A stretch of 64,000 nt of DNA, from NCBI RefSeq assembly GCF_001294575.1, contig NZ_CP012676.1, forward strand, positions 5,030,001-5,094,000. Reading direction: 5' to 3'. This DNA is from Pseudomonas versuta. Lineage in GTDB: Bacteria > Pseudomonadota > Gammaproteobacteria > Pseudomonadales > Pseudomonadaceae. A program made the position numbers and the translations under genes. Under the pieces are notes generated by a model. The model was not told the origin of the DNA and did not search any database. It saw only the letters and a list, made by a program, of their open reading frames with translations. Below, piece by piece: positions 48,177 through 56,588 of the stretch; position 1 is the first letter of the stretch; every line of letters starts with the position of its first letter.

Positions 48177-48218
48177 ATGGTAAAGAGCGCCTGGCCTCAC
48201 TCAGTTGACCCAGCTCAA
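48177..48218 (-). promoter_or_regulatory. Candidate ANR-dependent promoter of oprG
   Basis: On the minus strand TTGAG-CTGG-GTCAA (48218-48205) matches 8 of 10 conserved positions of the ANR box. A -10-like TACCAT lies at 48182-48177; box centre to -10 is 29.5 bases, exactly the geometry of an activator bound at -41.5. The expected transcript start is near 48170, about 30 bases before the ATG. Confidence 0.5.
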
Positions 48219-48264
48219 TGAACGGTGAGTTTGTGAAAAATTCGTGAATTAACCCCCGATCTCC

Positions 48265-48332
48265 CTGTCGGAGCGAGCTTGCCTCGCGATCTTTTAAAGA
48301 CAAAAGATCGCGAGGCAAGCTCGCTCCTACAG
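48265..48332. repeat. REP doublet (REPIN-like) between oprG and DUF3299 gene
   Basis: Two 31-base arms, 48265-48295 and 48302-48332, are complementary with one mismatch and a 6-base loop. Outer ends read CTGTCGGAGCGAG and CTCGCTCCTACAG. This is the longest and most perfect of the doublets in the window. Confidence 0.92.
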
Positions 48333-48343
48333 ATGGGTGGGGG

Positions 48344-48868
48344 TTACTCCGGCAGTTCGTACACTACGATCTTTTGCGCATCCATCTGGTAACCCGCATC
48401 AGCCAGTTCACTGGTGCTGGATTTGACCTGCATCGCCCCTTCGATCCAGTACGGCTGATACAGCTCGTCGACCTGCACCCCGGCCTTGCTGGTTACATGC
48501 ACGATCTGGTTCGACGGAGGCGGTGGCACGTGGATACAGGCGCCGAAGTAGGGCACCAGTAGAAACTCGGTAGTTCGGCCTTGTTCATTGACCTCAAGCG
48601 GCACGATATAGCCCGGCAAGCGAATCAACTGGCCGTCCAGCGTCGTCACCACCGGCGCGTTGGGCAAGTCCTGTCTGGCTGCCGGAGCGGCCTCCATGTC
48701 GCCCATTTGTGACAGGTCGTGCAGCGGTGCCATGTCCGGCACTTCAGGCGGCGCGTCGGGCGGAATCATCTCCGACCACGTCAACTCTTTCGGCTCTGCT
48801 GCCCACAAAGGAGTGGTGAGCAGCACAAGCAATGCCAGCAGCACGCGTGGCAACACGGACATTTTCAT
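48344..48868 (-). CDS. Exported DUF3299 protein of the zinc locus
   Basis: Start ATG 48868 (MKMSVLPRVLLALL) gives 174 residues with a signal peptide cleaved near PLWAA (23-24). The mature part holds RLPGYIVPLEV and PYFGACIHVPPPPSNQ, conserved in the DUF3299 family; the Cys and His there could bind metal. Function is unknown. It lies 10 bases after the ABC permease gene, and the homologous P. aeruginosa set (PA4063-PA4066, as I recall) responds to zinc, so a periplasmic role in zinc handling is inferred. Confidence 0.75.
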   Translation of the reverse strand: MKMSVLPRVLLALLVLLTTPLWAAEPKELTWSEMIPPDAPPEVPDMAPLHDLSQMGDMEAAPAARQDLPNAPVVTTLDGQLIRLPGYIVPLEVNEQGRTTEFLLVPYFGACIHVPPPPSNQIVHVTSKAGVQVDELYQPYWIEGAMQVKSSTSELADAGYQMDAQKIVVYELPE

Positions 48869-48878
48869 AACCCCGGTT

Positions 48879-50144
48879 TCATAAACGAATGGACAGACCA
48901 TCGGCCAGCGATTGTCGGTAGGCGCGCCATGCCGGCACGCAGCCCATCAGCAGGGCAGCGGCAAGGATACCGCCAAGCAACGTCCATTCATATTCACTGG
49001 GCCAGGCCAGCGGCAAATACAGCCCGTAGTTGGATTGCACATACCCCTGGGCCACGGCGATGCACAGGTACAGCAACCCGACGCCCGCCACCACGCCGGC
49101 CAGTGCCAATGCCAGTGCCTCGAATATCAGCAAGGTTGCGATATGCCATGGCCGGGCACCCACCGAGCGCAGAATCGCCATCTCGCGCCGACGTTCATTG
49201 AGACTGGTCAAAATCGCAGTGAGCATGCCGATCAAGCCGGTCAGCACTACAAACAGCGACACCACGAACAATGCTTTTTCAGCGGTGCTCATCAAACTCC
49301 AGAGTTCTTGCAGAGCCACCCCGGGCAAAATTGCCATCATCGGTTCACCGCGGAAATCATTGATTTCACGCTGCAAGGCAAAGGTCGAGATTTTGCTGTT
49401 CAGACCCAGCATAAAGGCGGTGATGGCCTGCGGGGTGAGGTCCATATTGCGTGCCTGATCGGCACTGATACGCCCGGCACCACGGGCAGGCACGCCGTTA
49501 TGCCAGTCGATGTGAATCGCTTCCATGCCGCCCAGGCTGATATGCAGCGTACGGTCGACCGGGGTGCCGGTGCGTTTGAGAATGCCGACCACGGTGAACG
49601 GTTTGTCATCATGTTTCACCAGGCTGACGGCCGCCACGCCATGAGCCAGTACCAGCTTGTCGCCCAGCTTGTAATGCAGTGCATCGGCGACTTCGGCACC
49701 CAGCACCACCTCAAAAGGGTCGGTGGCGAAGGCACGGCCGCTGGCCAGTTGGAGGTTTTGCCGATGACCGTACTGATAGTGCTCGAAATACGCCTCGCTG
49801 GTGCCCATCACCCGATAACCGCGATGTGAGTCGCCCAGTGACATGGGAATCGCCCATTTCACTTTCGGATTGTTGGCAAAGTGCTCAAAGCTGTCCCAGC
49901 GAATATTGTTGGTGGCATTCCCGATGCGAAACACCGAGTACAACAGCAAATTGACCGAGCCGGAGCGTGCGCCCACGATCAGGTCAGTGCCGCTGATGGT
50001 GCTGGCAAAGCTGGCGCGGGCTTCGGTGCGCACCCGCTCGACCGCCAGCAACAGGCACACCGACAGGGCGATGGCGAAGGCGGTCAGGATCGCGGTGAAG
50101 CGACGGTTAGCCAGGCTGGCCAGGGCTAGTCGAAACAGATACAT
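48879..50144 (-). CDS. ABC transporter permease, FtsX/MacB type
   Basis: A 421-residue inner-membrane protein with one N-terminal segment (about 15-35), a large periplasmic domain and three C-terminal segments (from about 290), the FtsX/MacB plan. LNERRREMAILRSVGARPWHI is the typical FtsX-family cytoplasmic coupling region. Start ATG 50144 (MYLFRLALASLANRR) is chosen over the frame start nine codons earlier, as it is one base after the ATPase stop. The partner ATPase is the preceding gene. Such transporters usually work on envelope components rather than import; the link to zinc comes from context. Confidence 0.85.
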   Translation of the reverse strand: MYLFRLALASLANRRFTAILTAFAIALSVCLLLAVERVRTEARASFASTISGTDLIVGARSGSVNLLLYSVFRIGNATNNIRWDSFEHFANNPKVKWAIPMSLGDSHRGYRVMGTSEAYFEHYQYGHRQNLQLASGRAFATDPFEVVLGAEVADALHYKLGDKLVLAHGVAAVSLVKHDDKPFTVVGILKRTGTPVDRTLHISLGGMEAIHIDWHNGVPARGAGRISADQARNMDLTPQAITAFMLGLNSKISTFALQREINDFRGEPMMAILPGVALQELWSLMSTAEKALFVVSLFVVLTGLIGMLTAILTSLNERRREMAILRSVGARPWHIATLLIFEALALALAGVVAGVGLLYLCIAVAQGYVQSNYGLYLPLAWPSEYEWTLLGGILAAALLMGCVPAWRAYRQSLADGLSIRL

Positions 50145-50145
50145 C

Positions 50146-50856
50146 TCAGACCTCAGCCGACGTGGCGGCACGATTGAGTTCGGACAACGACAGATTACGG
50201 TTGAACAGGGGGGCCAGACTTTGATCGTGGCTCACAAACAGCAGGCTGGCGCCCGCCTCGCGGCATTCAGCAAACAGCAACTGGATAAATGCTTCGCGCG
50301 CGTCGGCATCGAGGGCCGAGGTAGGCTCATCGGCGATCACCAGCTCGGGCTGGCCGATCAGGGCGCGGGCAGCGGCGACCCGTTGCTGCTGGCCAATCGA
50401 CAGGGAGTCGGCACGTCGCTCCAGCAAAGCCGGGTCTTTGAGGCCCAGGTGCGCGAGCAAGGTTTGCGCGGCGTTATCCACACTGCCGTGGCGTTGCACG
50501 GCGCGGCTGGCGCGAAGCCTGGAGAAGTGACAAGGCAGTTCAACGTTCTCGCGTACCGATAAAAACGGCAGCAAATTGAATTGCTGAAAGATATAACCGG
50601 TGTGATCGACCCGAAAGCGATCGCGAGCACCCGAGCCGAGATCGCTCAGTTCCTGTCCGAGCAGGCGGATCGTGCCGCTATCGGCTTTTTGCACGCCGCC
50701 GAGCAAGCCCAGCAAGGTGGTTTTGCCGCTGCCGCTGGGCCCCTTGAGGAACAGGGTTTCACCCGGCTCCAGGCGGAACGCCGGGATATCCAGCAACACG
50801 GGCTGCCCCGGCCAACTGAAACTCAGGTCATTGAGTTCGATAAGTGCTTGGGTCAT
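50146..50856 (-). CDS. ABC transporter ATP-binding protein
   Basis: A 236-residue ATPase of the LolD/MacB type: Walker A GPSGSGKTT (39-47), Q loop in YIFQQFNLLPFLSVREN, signature LSIGQQQRV (152-160) and Walker B LVIADEP (172-178). LSIGQ replaces the more common LSGGQ, a minor variant. It precedes the permease gene by one base, so the two form a coupled pair. A REP doublet separates it from the ZrgA-like gene upstream. Confidence 0.9.
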   Translation of the reverse strand: MTQALIELNDLSFSWPGQPVLLDIPAFRLEPGETLFLKGPSGSGKTTLLGLLGGVQKADSGTIRLLGQELSDLGSGARDRFRVDHTGYIFQQFNLLPFLSVRENVELPCHFSRLRASRAVQRHGSVDNAAQTLLAHLGLKDPALLERRADSLSIGQQQRVAAARALIGQPELVIADEPTSALDADAREAFIQLLFAECREAGASLLFVSHDQSLAPLFNRNLSLSELNRAATSAEV

Positions 50857-50902
50857 GGGGAAGAGAAATCGCCTGTATAAGGTGCGGATAACGGACTGCT
50901 GT

Positions 50903-50963
50903 CTGTAGGAGCGAGCTCTTCATCGCGACATGGAAGAGCTCGCGAGCAAGCTCGCTCCTACAG
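50903..50963. repeat. REP doublet (REPIN-like) inside the zinc locus
   Basis: CTGTAGGAGCGAGCT (50903-50917) and AGCTCGCTCCTACAG (50949-50963) are exact inverse copies, with further pairing inside. It sits between the ZrgA-like gene and the ATPase gene. Confidence 0.9.
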
Positions 50964-50974
50964 TTTGGGTCCGG

Positions 50975-51538
50975 TCAGAACTTGACGGTGGGGGCTTGAG
51001 GTGTGGCTTCGACACCTTGCTGACCACTGGAGCCGATCAGTTGTACCTTGATTTTATGGGTGCCCGGGAAAGTCTTGAAGAACTTGCTCAGATCCAGCGT
51101 CTTCAGCGCCTCGGGTTTGCTGCAGGTGAAGGCATAGTGAGCTTCGATATCGCTGTGATGGTGCTCGCCTTTTGCCACGCCGCCAGCTTCTTCAGGGGCG
51201 GCTTCAAACAGCGGGCTCTGCAGGTCTTGAGCTTCAACACTGCAATCGGCAGCTTTGGGCAAGCTGAACAATACCAGCGGGTTGCCCAGTTGGGCTTGAG
51301 CGGCCGCGACCTTGGCCTTGTCAGCATCGGTAGTGGCGATGTGTTCAAACCCGACCAGGTTCATTGCCGGGCCATCGAGGTCCAGCTCCAGCGTCTGGCC
51401 GTCGAGCGCCACATCCAGGCTACCCACACCATGCTCGTGGGCTCCAAGGCTGGCGTGTTCATGGTCGTGATCATCATCGGCATGCGCCACGGCCAGCGGC
51501 AACAAGGCAAACGGCAAAGCAAGAAGCAAACGGCGCAT
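50975..51538 (-). CDS. His-rich periplasmic protein, ZrgA-like (DUF2796)
   Basis: A 187-residue exported protein: signal peptide 1-20 (MRRLLLALPFALLPLAVAHA), then a histidine/aspartate-rich stretch (DDDHDHEHASLGAHEHG, about 21-37) and a second cluster GEHHHSDIEAHY (about 124-135). These fit zinc binding. DUF2796 proteins include ZrgA, a zinc-regulated periplasmic protein of Vibrio cholerae. It is the first gene of the minus-strand zinc locus, downstream of a candidate Zur site. Confidence 0.82.
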   Translation of the reverse strand: MRRLLLALPFALLPLAVAHADDDHDHEHASLGAHEHGVGSLDVALDGQTLELDLDGPAMNLVGFEHIATTDADKAKVAAAQAQLGNPLVLFSLPKAADCSVEAQDLQSPLFEAAPEEAGGVAKGEHHHSDIEAHYAFTCSKPEALKTLDLSKFFKTFPGTHKIKVQLIGSSGQQGVEATPQAPTVKF

Positions 51539-51567
51539 AGCGTGACTCCGGCAAGGGTAGATATATT

Positions 51568-51589
51568 TTGTTATGTGATCTTATAACAA
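51568..51589. promoter_or_regulatory. Candidate Zur operator
   Basis: TGTGATCTTATAACA (51574-51588) matches 13 of 15 positions of the Zur consensus TGTTATA-N-TATAACA, with a perfect right half. It sits inside a wider repeat, TTGTTAT (51568-51574) and ATAACAA (51583-51589), 30 bases upstream of the ZrgA-like gene and 83 bases from the divergent gene at 51672. Confidence 0.5.
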
Positions 51590-51671
51590 TGGTTGCGAGA
51601 GTTTGCCCGTGTGCTTGGCGTTACGCAAGACGCATGGGAGCATGGTTTCATGAAACTTGAGGAGTAGAACG

Positions 51672-52013
51672 ATGGTGCGCATTCGCGGAACAATCGGCGA
51701 CTGGCCGGTGGACTTGACGGTGGAACTGGATGACAGCGACTGGGCCGCGCTGGGGGCGCAGTTGCAGGTCAGTGACACGCGGGTCAGCCCACCGGCTGCC
51801 AGGCCGGTGAATCAGGATGATGCCGTGTGGGAAACCACTAAAGACTTGCTGCGCAAGGCCGGGCAGATCAGCGGGCCTGAGTTGCTCGACCAGTTGCAAG
51901 CGCTGACCGGCAGTACCGGCGCGGGCAAACGCTTGCTGGTCCGCCTGCGCCATTGCAATGAAGTGAAGGTGGTGAGCGGTACGGATTCACCGATTTACAG
52001 CTGGATCGAATAG
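51672..52013 (+). CDS. Hypothetical protein divergent from the zinc locus
   Basis: A 113-residue protein starting MVRIRGTIGDWPVDLTVELD, with no signal peptide or membrane segment. ATG 51672 is preceded by GAGGAG at 51659-51664; an in-frame TTG at 51657 is less likely. The C-terminal half (about 50-110) is helical and basic with KRLLVRLRHCNEVKVV. I do not recognise a family. A homologue sits at the same place in P. aeruginosa (PA4062, as I recall), so it is a real gene rather than chance. Confidence 0.7.
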   Translation: MVRIRGTIGDWPVDLTVELDDSDWAALGAQLQVSDTRVSPPAARPVNQDDAVWETTKDLLRKAGQISGPELLDQLQALTGSTGAGKRLLVRLRHCNEVKVVSGTDSPIYSWIE

Positions 52014-52030
52014 CGAAGATGACGCAAAAC

Positions 52031-52078
52031 CCGTAGGAGCGAGCTTGCTCGCGAGCCTTTAACCTCTCGCTCCTACAG
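52031..52078. repeat. Short REP doublet
   Basis: CGTAGGAGCGAG (from 52032) and CTCGCTCCTACAG (52066-52078) form the outer arms; the inner part GCTTGCTCGCGAGC is self-complementary in the left unit only, so the right unit is truncated. It lies between the 113-residue gene and ybbN, which converge here. Confidence 0.85.
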
Positions 52079-52086
52079 CGCCATCT

Positions 52087-52962
52087 CTAGTACAGCGCAG
52101 CAAACAATTTGCGCCGGTAGGTTGTCACCAGCGGATGATCGTTGCCCAGCAGGTCGAAGACTTGCAGCAAGGTCTTGTGGGTGATGCCTTCGTTGTAGCT
52201 GCGGTTACGGGTGAACAGCTTCAGCAGCCCGTCCAGAGCCCCTTCATATTGCTGGCGCGCCAATTGTTGAATCGCCAGCTGGTAAGCCGCTTCGTCGTCT
52301 TGCGGGTTTTGCGCCACGCGGGTTTTCAAATCCGCCACATCCGGCAAATCCGCGGCCTGACGCAGGAACGTCAATTGCGCCTTGGCCCCGGCCAGTTCGG
52401 CTTTGTGCTCGTCACTTTTAACGGCGTCCAGCACAGCTTGTGCTTCGGTGAGTTCACCGCGTTCGGCGAGGCAGCGGCCATACAGAATCAGTGCGCCGGC
52501 ATGTGTGTTGTCTTCGGTCAGGATGCTTTTGAGCAGGGCTTCGGCATCAGCAAAACGACTTTCGGCAAACAGCGCCCGGGCTTGCACCATCGGGTCTTCG
52601 GCCGCAGGCTCGGGCATCACCACATGAGGCGCGAGCATCGCGCGGATGGCTGATTCGGGTTGCGCTTCCTGGAAGCCATCCACCACTTTGCCGTCTTTAA
52701 ACAGCACCACTGTGGGCAGGGTCTGAATGCCGATACGGCCCACGATGTCCTGTTCGACTTCGCAATTGACCTTGGCCAGCAGCAACTCGCCCTGATAGTC
52801 CTCGGCAATTTGCTCCAGGATCGGCAGCATCACCTTGCACGGGGCACACCATTCGGCCCAGAAATCCACCAGAACGGGCTGCTCGAACGAGGCCTGGACA
52901 ACCAGTCTGTCGAAGTCGGCAGAGGTCACGTCGAAACTGTAAGAAGGCGTAGGCTGATTCAT
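52087..52962 (-). CDS. ybbN: Thioredoxin-domain co-chaperone YbbN/CnoX
   Basis: A 291-residue cytoplasmic protein with an N-terminal thioredoxin fold (about 8-115) and C-terminal TPR-like repeats. The active site is WCAPC (C39 and C42), a full CxxC, where I recall E. coli CnoX having SxxC and no redox activity. Homologues hold clients during bleach stress and hand them to GroEL or DnaK. ATG 52962 (MNQPTPSYSFDV) starts the fold; an upstream in-frame extension is rejected. Confidence 0.87.
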   Translation of the reverse strand: MNQPTPSYSFDVTSADFDRLVVQASFEQPVLVDFWAEWCAPCKVMLPILEQIAEDYQGELLLAKVNCEVEQDIVGRIGIQTLPTVVLFKDGKVVDGFQEAQPESAIRAMLAPHVVMPEPAAEDPMVQARALFAESRFADAEALLKSILTEDNTHAGALILYGRCLAERGELTEAQAVLDAVKSDEHKAELAGAKAQLTFLRQAADLPDVADLKTRVAQNPQDDEAAYQLAIQQLARQQYEGALDGLLKLFTRNRSYNEGITHKTLLQVFDLLGNDHPLVTTYRRKLFAALY

Positions 52963-52993
52963 TATGTGTCTCGAAACAGGTAAATGAGGGCAA

Positions 52994-53683
52994 CTATAAA
53001 GGCTGTACGGGCAGGCTGAAAGGCGCAGGCCCACGTTGTGCGTGATACAGGCTTACATGACGAAACTCGTGGGGCTCGGCCAGATCCGGCAGGGTCAATG
53101 CCTTGAGACTGTCCAGCTGGCGGTACAGCGGATGCTTGAAGTCGCGCACCCGGGAATCGGCAACCAGTGTCTGTTGGCCACGGGTTAAAAACTGATCGAG
53201 CAGGGGCAGGTTTTCACGGTCGTAAAGCACGTCCGCCACCAGGATCAGATCGAAGCGGTCAGCCTCGACGAAAAAGTCGGTTGAGTAATGCAACTGCACA
53301 TCGTTGAGTTCGGCATTCGCCCTGCAGGCAGCCAGCGCCAGCGGGTCAAGATCGCACGCCAGCACTTCGAGGGCACCGGCCCTGGCCGCCGCGATCGCCG
53401 CCACCCCGGAACCCGCGCCAAAATCCAGCACGCGCTTGCCTTGCACCCAGTGTGGCTGCTCGGCCAGATAACGTGCCAGAGCCAGGCCGCTGGCCCAGCA
53501 AAACGCCCAGTACGGTGGCTCGTAAAGGATGCGCCGGGTCTCGTCGGCCGTGAACGAACGGTCCATGTTTTGCGGATCAATCAGCCAGAGCTTGAGTGCA
53601 GTGCCAGGCAAGTCCGTAACGACCAGGCGAGCGTCGCCCAACAATTCACTCAATGACTGTTGAAGATCCAGCGGCCTGTTCAT
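52994..53683 (-). CDS. Class I SAM-dependent methyltransferase
   Basis: A 229-residue protein with Rossmann motif I VLDFGAGSGVAAIAAARAGA (about 85-104), motif II CDLDPLA and a motif IV-like LILVADVLYD. YWAFCWASGLALARYL before motif I is typical of the ETFB-lysine/METTL20-like methyltransferase group, so a protein lysine substrate is possible but unproven. The start overlaps the stop of the lipoprotein gene by 4 bases, indicating one operon. Confidence 0.8.
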   Translation of the reverse strand: MNRPLDLQQSLSELLGDARLVVTDLPGTALKLWLIDPQNMDRSFTADETRRILYEPPYWAFCWASGLALARYLAEQPHWVQGKRVLDFGAGSGVAAIAAARAGALEVLACDLDPLALAACRANAELNDVQLHYSTDFFVEADRFDLILVADVLYDRENLPLLDQFLTRGQQTLVADSRVRDFKHPLYRQLDSLKALTLPDLAEPHEFRHVSLYHAQRGPAPFSLPVQPL

Positions 53684-54129
53684 GGCGCCTGGACAAAGGC
53701 CAGCGTACCCATGGCCTGAGTCGCGGGCTGGCTGATTATTTTTGAGGGCAGATGCAGGATCAGCTGCCCGGACTGGCTGGCGCGCCCGCGCAGTTCAACC
53801 CGCGCGCCGACGGGAAATGCTTCGGGGTTAAAACGCAGCTTGAACGGCAGCGGCTGGCTATTGCCGATGATCTTGCTGCTGGCCATCAGGCCTTGGGGGC
53901 GACCGCGCTCGTCAATGATCAGCATCGCCAGCTCAACCTCGGCCCCTGCAGGTACGCCGGTCAATACACCGCTGAGCTCACGCTGGTAGGCCGGCAGTGG
54001 CCCGAGGTCTTTCGGAGCATCAGTTTTAGGCTGCGCCAATACCTGAGTCTGCACCGGTTTTGGCGGTTCACTGCTACAGGCGACCAGGCAACCGGCCAGG
54101 CACAGTAAAGCAAGCGTTCGTAGCGACAT
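53680..54129 (-). CDS. YbaY-like lipoprotein
   Basis: A 149-residue lipoprotein: signal [18 protein letters not shown] with lipobox LVAC at C18 (LAGC at C14 is an alternative), then a beta-rich domain (about 45-149) with [20 protein letters not shown] and [13 protein letters not shown], as in the YbaY family. The residue after C18 is Ser, suggesting sorting to the outer membrane. Function unknown. It overlaps the methyltransferase gene and diverges from nrdR. Confidence 0.78.
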   Translation of the reverse strand: MSLRTLALLCLAGCLVACSSEPPKPVQTQVLAQPKTDAPKDLGPLPAYQRELSGVLTGVPAGAEVELAMLIIDERGRPQGLMASSKIIGNSQPLPFKLRFNPEAFPVGARVELRGRASQSGQLILHLPSKIISQPATQAMGTLAFVQAP

Positions 54130-54268
54130 GGAAGGCTCCAGCGGCAGGTCTGTCGATGTATCAGATGGTGTGAAACATAGTAGGCGGACTGTATACCGTA
54201 AAGCCTATGGCTTGTCTTGCCAGTGGGATGCGCTACCATGGCACTCCCCATTTTTTGTTGCCGCCACC

Positions 54269-54733
54269 ATGCACTGTCCCTTCTGCGGTGCCAACGACAC
54301 TAAAGTCATCGACTCGCGTCTGGTCGCCGAGGGCGATCAGGTGCGCCGCCGGCGTGAATGCCTGGCCTGTGGTGAGCGTTTCACCACCTTTGAAACAGCC
54401 GAGTTGGTGTTACCGCGCCTTATCAAGCAAGACGGCAGCCGTCAGCCTTTCGACGAAGAAAAACTGCGCGCCGGCATGCAGCGGGCGCTGGAAAAGCGCC
54501 CGGTCAGCGTCGAGCGACTGGAAGCTGCGCTGGCGCATATCAAGAGTAAGCTGCGCGCCACCGGCGAACGCGAAGTCAAATCGCTGGTTGTCGGAGAGCT
54601 GGTCATGGGCGAGCTGCAAAAGCTCGATGAAGTGGCCTATATCCGTTTTGCCTCTGTCTATCGACGCTTCCAGGACCTCAACGAGTTCCGCGAAGAGATC
54701 GACCGACTCGCCCGTGAGCCTTCCAAAGAATGA
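54269..54733 (+). CDS. nrdR: Transcriptional repressor NrdR
   Basis: Represses ribonucleotide reductase genes when dATP is bound. ATG 54269 gives 154 residues: zinc ribbon with C3, C6, C31 and C34 ([22 protein letters not shown]) and an ATP-cone (about 49-139, [19 protein letters not shown]). The open frame extends upstream without homology. Its stop overlaps the ribD start (ATGA), the usual nrdR-ribD linkage. Confidence 0.97.
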   Translation: MHCPFCGANDTKVIDSRLVAEGDQVRRRRECLACGERFTTFETAELVLPRLIKQDGSRQPFDEEKLRAGMQRALEKRPVSVERLEAALAHIKSKLRATGEREVKSLVVGELVMGELQKLDEVAYIRFASVYRRFQDLNEFREEIDRLAREPSKE

Positions 54734-55863
54734 CTGTAACTACAGAGCAATCCATTTTAGATGCCCATTACATGGCGCGTGCCATCGAGCTGGCGCGTAA
54801 CGGCCTGTACACGACCCATCCCAACCCGCGTGTCGGTTGCGTGATCGTGCGTGACGGACAGATTGTCGGCGAAGGCTGGCATGTGCGTACGGGCGAACCC
54901 CATGCCGAAGTTCACGCCTTGCGTGCGGCGGGCGAGCTGGCCCGTGGCGCTACTGCATACGTCACGCTGGAACCGTGCAGCCACCATGGTCACACCCCGC
55001 CGTGTGCCGACGGCTTGCTCCATGCGGGCGTGGCGCGCGTCGTTGCTGGCATGCAGGACCCCAATCCTGAAGTCGCCGGGCGCGGTCTCAAGCGTCTGGC
55101 GGATGCCGGGGTCGAGGTGTGCAGCGGCGTGCTCGAGAACGAAGCCCGGGCGCTGAACCCCGGCTTCCTCAAGCGAATGGAGCACGGTCTGCCGTTTGTG
55201 CGGGTCAAGCTGGCGATGAGTCTTGATGGCCGCACGGCAATGGCCAATGGTGAAAGCCAATGGATCACCGGCCCTGCGGCGCGATCAGCGGTGCAGCGGC
55301 TGCGGGCCCAGGCCAGCGTTGTGTTGACCGGGGCCGACACGGTCCTGGCCGACGGCGCCCGTCTCACCGTGCGTGGTCCCGAGCTGGGTTTGAGCCCCGA
55401 GCTGACCGCGCTGGCGTTGAGCCGCCCACCGTTGCGGGTGCTGATTGACGGGCGTTTGCGGGTGCCGCTGGATGCGCCTTTTTTCAAGGCCGGTCCGGCG
55501 CTGGTTGCCACCTGTGTACCTCCCGCCGAGCAATACCGCACGGGGCCCGAGTGCCTGGTGATTCACGGTGCCAACGGCCAGGTCGATTTACGCAAGCTGC
55601 TGGTGGCGCTGGCCGCCCGCGGGGTCAATGAAGTACTGGTTGAGGCCGGGCCGCGTCTGGCCGGGGCGTTTGCCGAGCAAGGTCTGGTCGATGAGTACCA
55701 GATTTTTATCGCTGCCAAGTTCCTCGGGTCTACCGCGCGGCCCTTGCTTGAACTGCCGTTGACCCACATGAGCGAAGCGCCTTTGCTCAAAATCATTGAA
55801 ATGCGCGCGGTGGGCGAAGACTGGCGAGTCACAGCCATACCTGTGCCATCAGCGAGCGTATAA
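54730..55863 (+). CDS. ribD: Riboflavin biosynthesis deaminase/reductase RibD
   Basis: Carries out the second and third steps of riboflavin synthesis. The 377 residues contain an N-terminal cytidine-deaminase-like domain with HAE (58-60) and [11 protein letters not shown] (C83 and C92 bind zinc), then a dihydrofolate-reductase-like domain with [14 protein letters not shown] and [10 protein letters not shown]. Translationally coupled to nrdR; ribC follows after 46 bases. Confidence 0.97.
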   Translation: MTVTTEQSILDAHYMARAIELARNGLYTTHPNPRVGCVIVRDGQIVGEGWHVRTGEPHAEVHALRAAGELARGATAYVTLEPCSHHGHTPPCADGLLHAGVARVVAGMQDPNPEVAGRGLKRLADAGVEVCSGVLENEARALNPGFLKRMEHGLPFVRVKLAMSLDGRTAMANGESQWITGPAARSAVQRLRAQASVVLTGADTVLADGARLTVRGPELGLSPELTALALSRPPLRVLIDGRLRVPLDAPFFKAGPALVATCVPPAEQYRTGPECLVIHGANGQVDLRKLLVALAARGVNEVLVEAGPRLAGAFAEQGLVDEYQIFIAAKFLGSTARPLLELPLTHMSEAPLLKIIEMRAVGEDWRVTAIPVPSASV

Positions 55864-55909
55864 TTCTCAGCCTCCGTTTTACGCAGGTTCTGTTCTCAAG
55901 GGGAACGCC

Positions 55910-56572
55910 ATGTTTACCGGCATCATTGAATCCATCGGCAGCATCCGCGCACTGACCCCCAAAGGCGGCGATGTGCGGGTTTATGTAGACACCGGCAAGC
56001 TCGACCTGAGCGACGTCAAACTCGGCGACAGCATTGCGATCAATGGCGTGTGCCTGACCGCTGTGGAGCTGCCGGGCAACGGTTTTATGGCTGACGTCAG
56101 CCGTGAGACCCTCGACTGCACCGCGTTCAATGACTTGAAAAGCGGTAGCCGGGTCAACCTGGAAAAGGCCCTGACCCCGACCACGCGTCTGGGTGGCCAT
56201 CTGGTGAGCGGTCACGTTGATGGTGTCGGTGAAGTGATCTCGCGGGAAGAGAACGCCCGCGCCATCGAGTTCCGCATCCGCGCTCCCAAAGAACTGGCCA
56301 AGTACATTGCCCACAAAGGCTCGATCACTGTCGACGGCACCAGCCTGACCGTGAACTCGGTCAATGGCGCCGAATTCTCGCTGACCATCATTCCCCATAC
56401 CCTGAGCGAAACCATCATGGACGACTACCGTCCAGGTCGCCGGGTGAACCTCGAAGTGGACCTGCTGGCACGCTACCTTGAGCGTCTGCTGCTGGGCGAT
56501 AAAGCCGCCGAGCCAACTTCGGGCGGCATCAGCGAAAGTTTTCTGGCCGCCAACGGCTACCTCAAATCCTGA
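55910..56572 (+). CDS. ribC: Riboflavin synthase, alpha chain
   Basis: Dismutates two lumazines to riboflavin, the last step; called ribE in some schemes. ATG 55910 (MFTGIIESIGSIRAL) gives 220 residues as two similar barrel halves: GVCLTAVELPGNGFMADVSRET in the first and GTSLTVNSVNGAEFSLTIIPHT in the second. AAGGGG precedes the start. No FMN riboswitch lies in the 46-base gap. Confidence 0.97.
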   Translation: MFTGIIESIGSIRALTPKGGDVRVYVDTGKLDLSDVKLGDSIAINGVCLTAVELPGNGFMADVSRETLDCTAFNDLKSGSRVNLEKALTPTTRLGGHLVSGHVDGVGEVISREENARAIEFRIRAPKELAKYIAHKGSITVDGTSLTVNSVNGAEFSLTIIPHTLSETIMDDYRPGRRVNLEVDLLARYLERLLLGDKAAEPTSGGISESFLAANGYLKS

Positions 56573-56588
56573 ATTAAGGGGGTGCCGC

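Noticed and set aside
48265..48332. Long hairpin as terminator of the DUF3299 gene
   Set aside because: Sequence matches the other REP doublets and has no T tract; it may still impede transcription, but it is better called a repeat.
55864..55909. FMN riboswitch before ribC
   Set aside because: The gap is 46 bases, too short, and lacks the conserved AGGGCGGGG-type elements.
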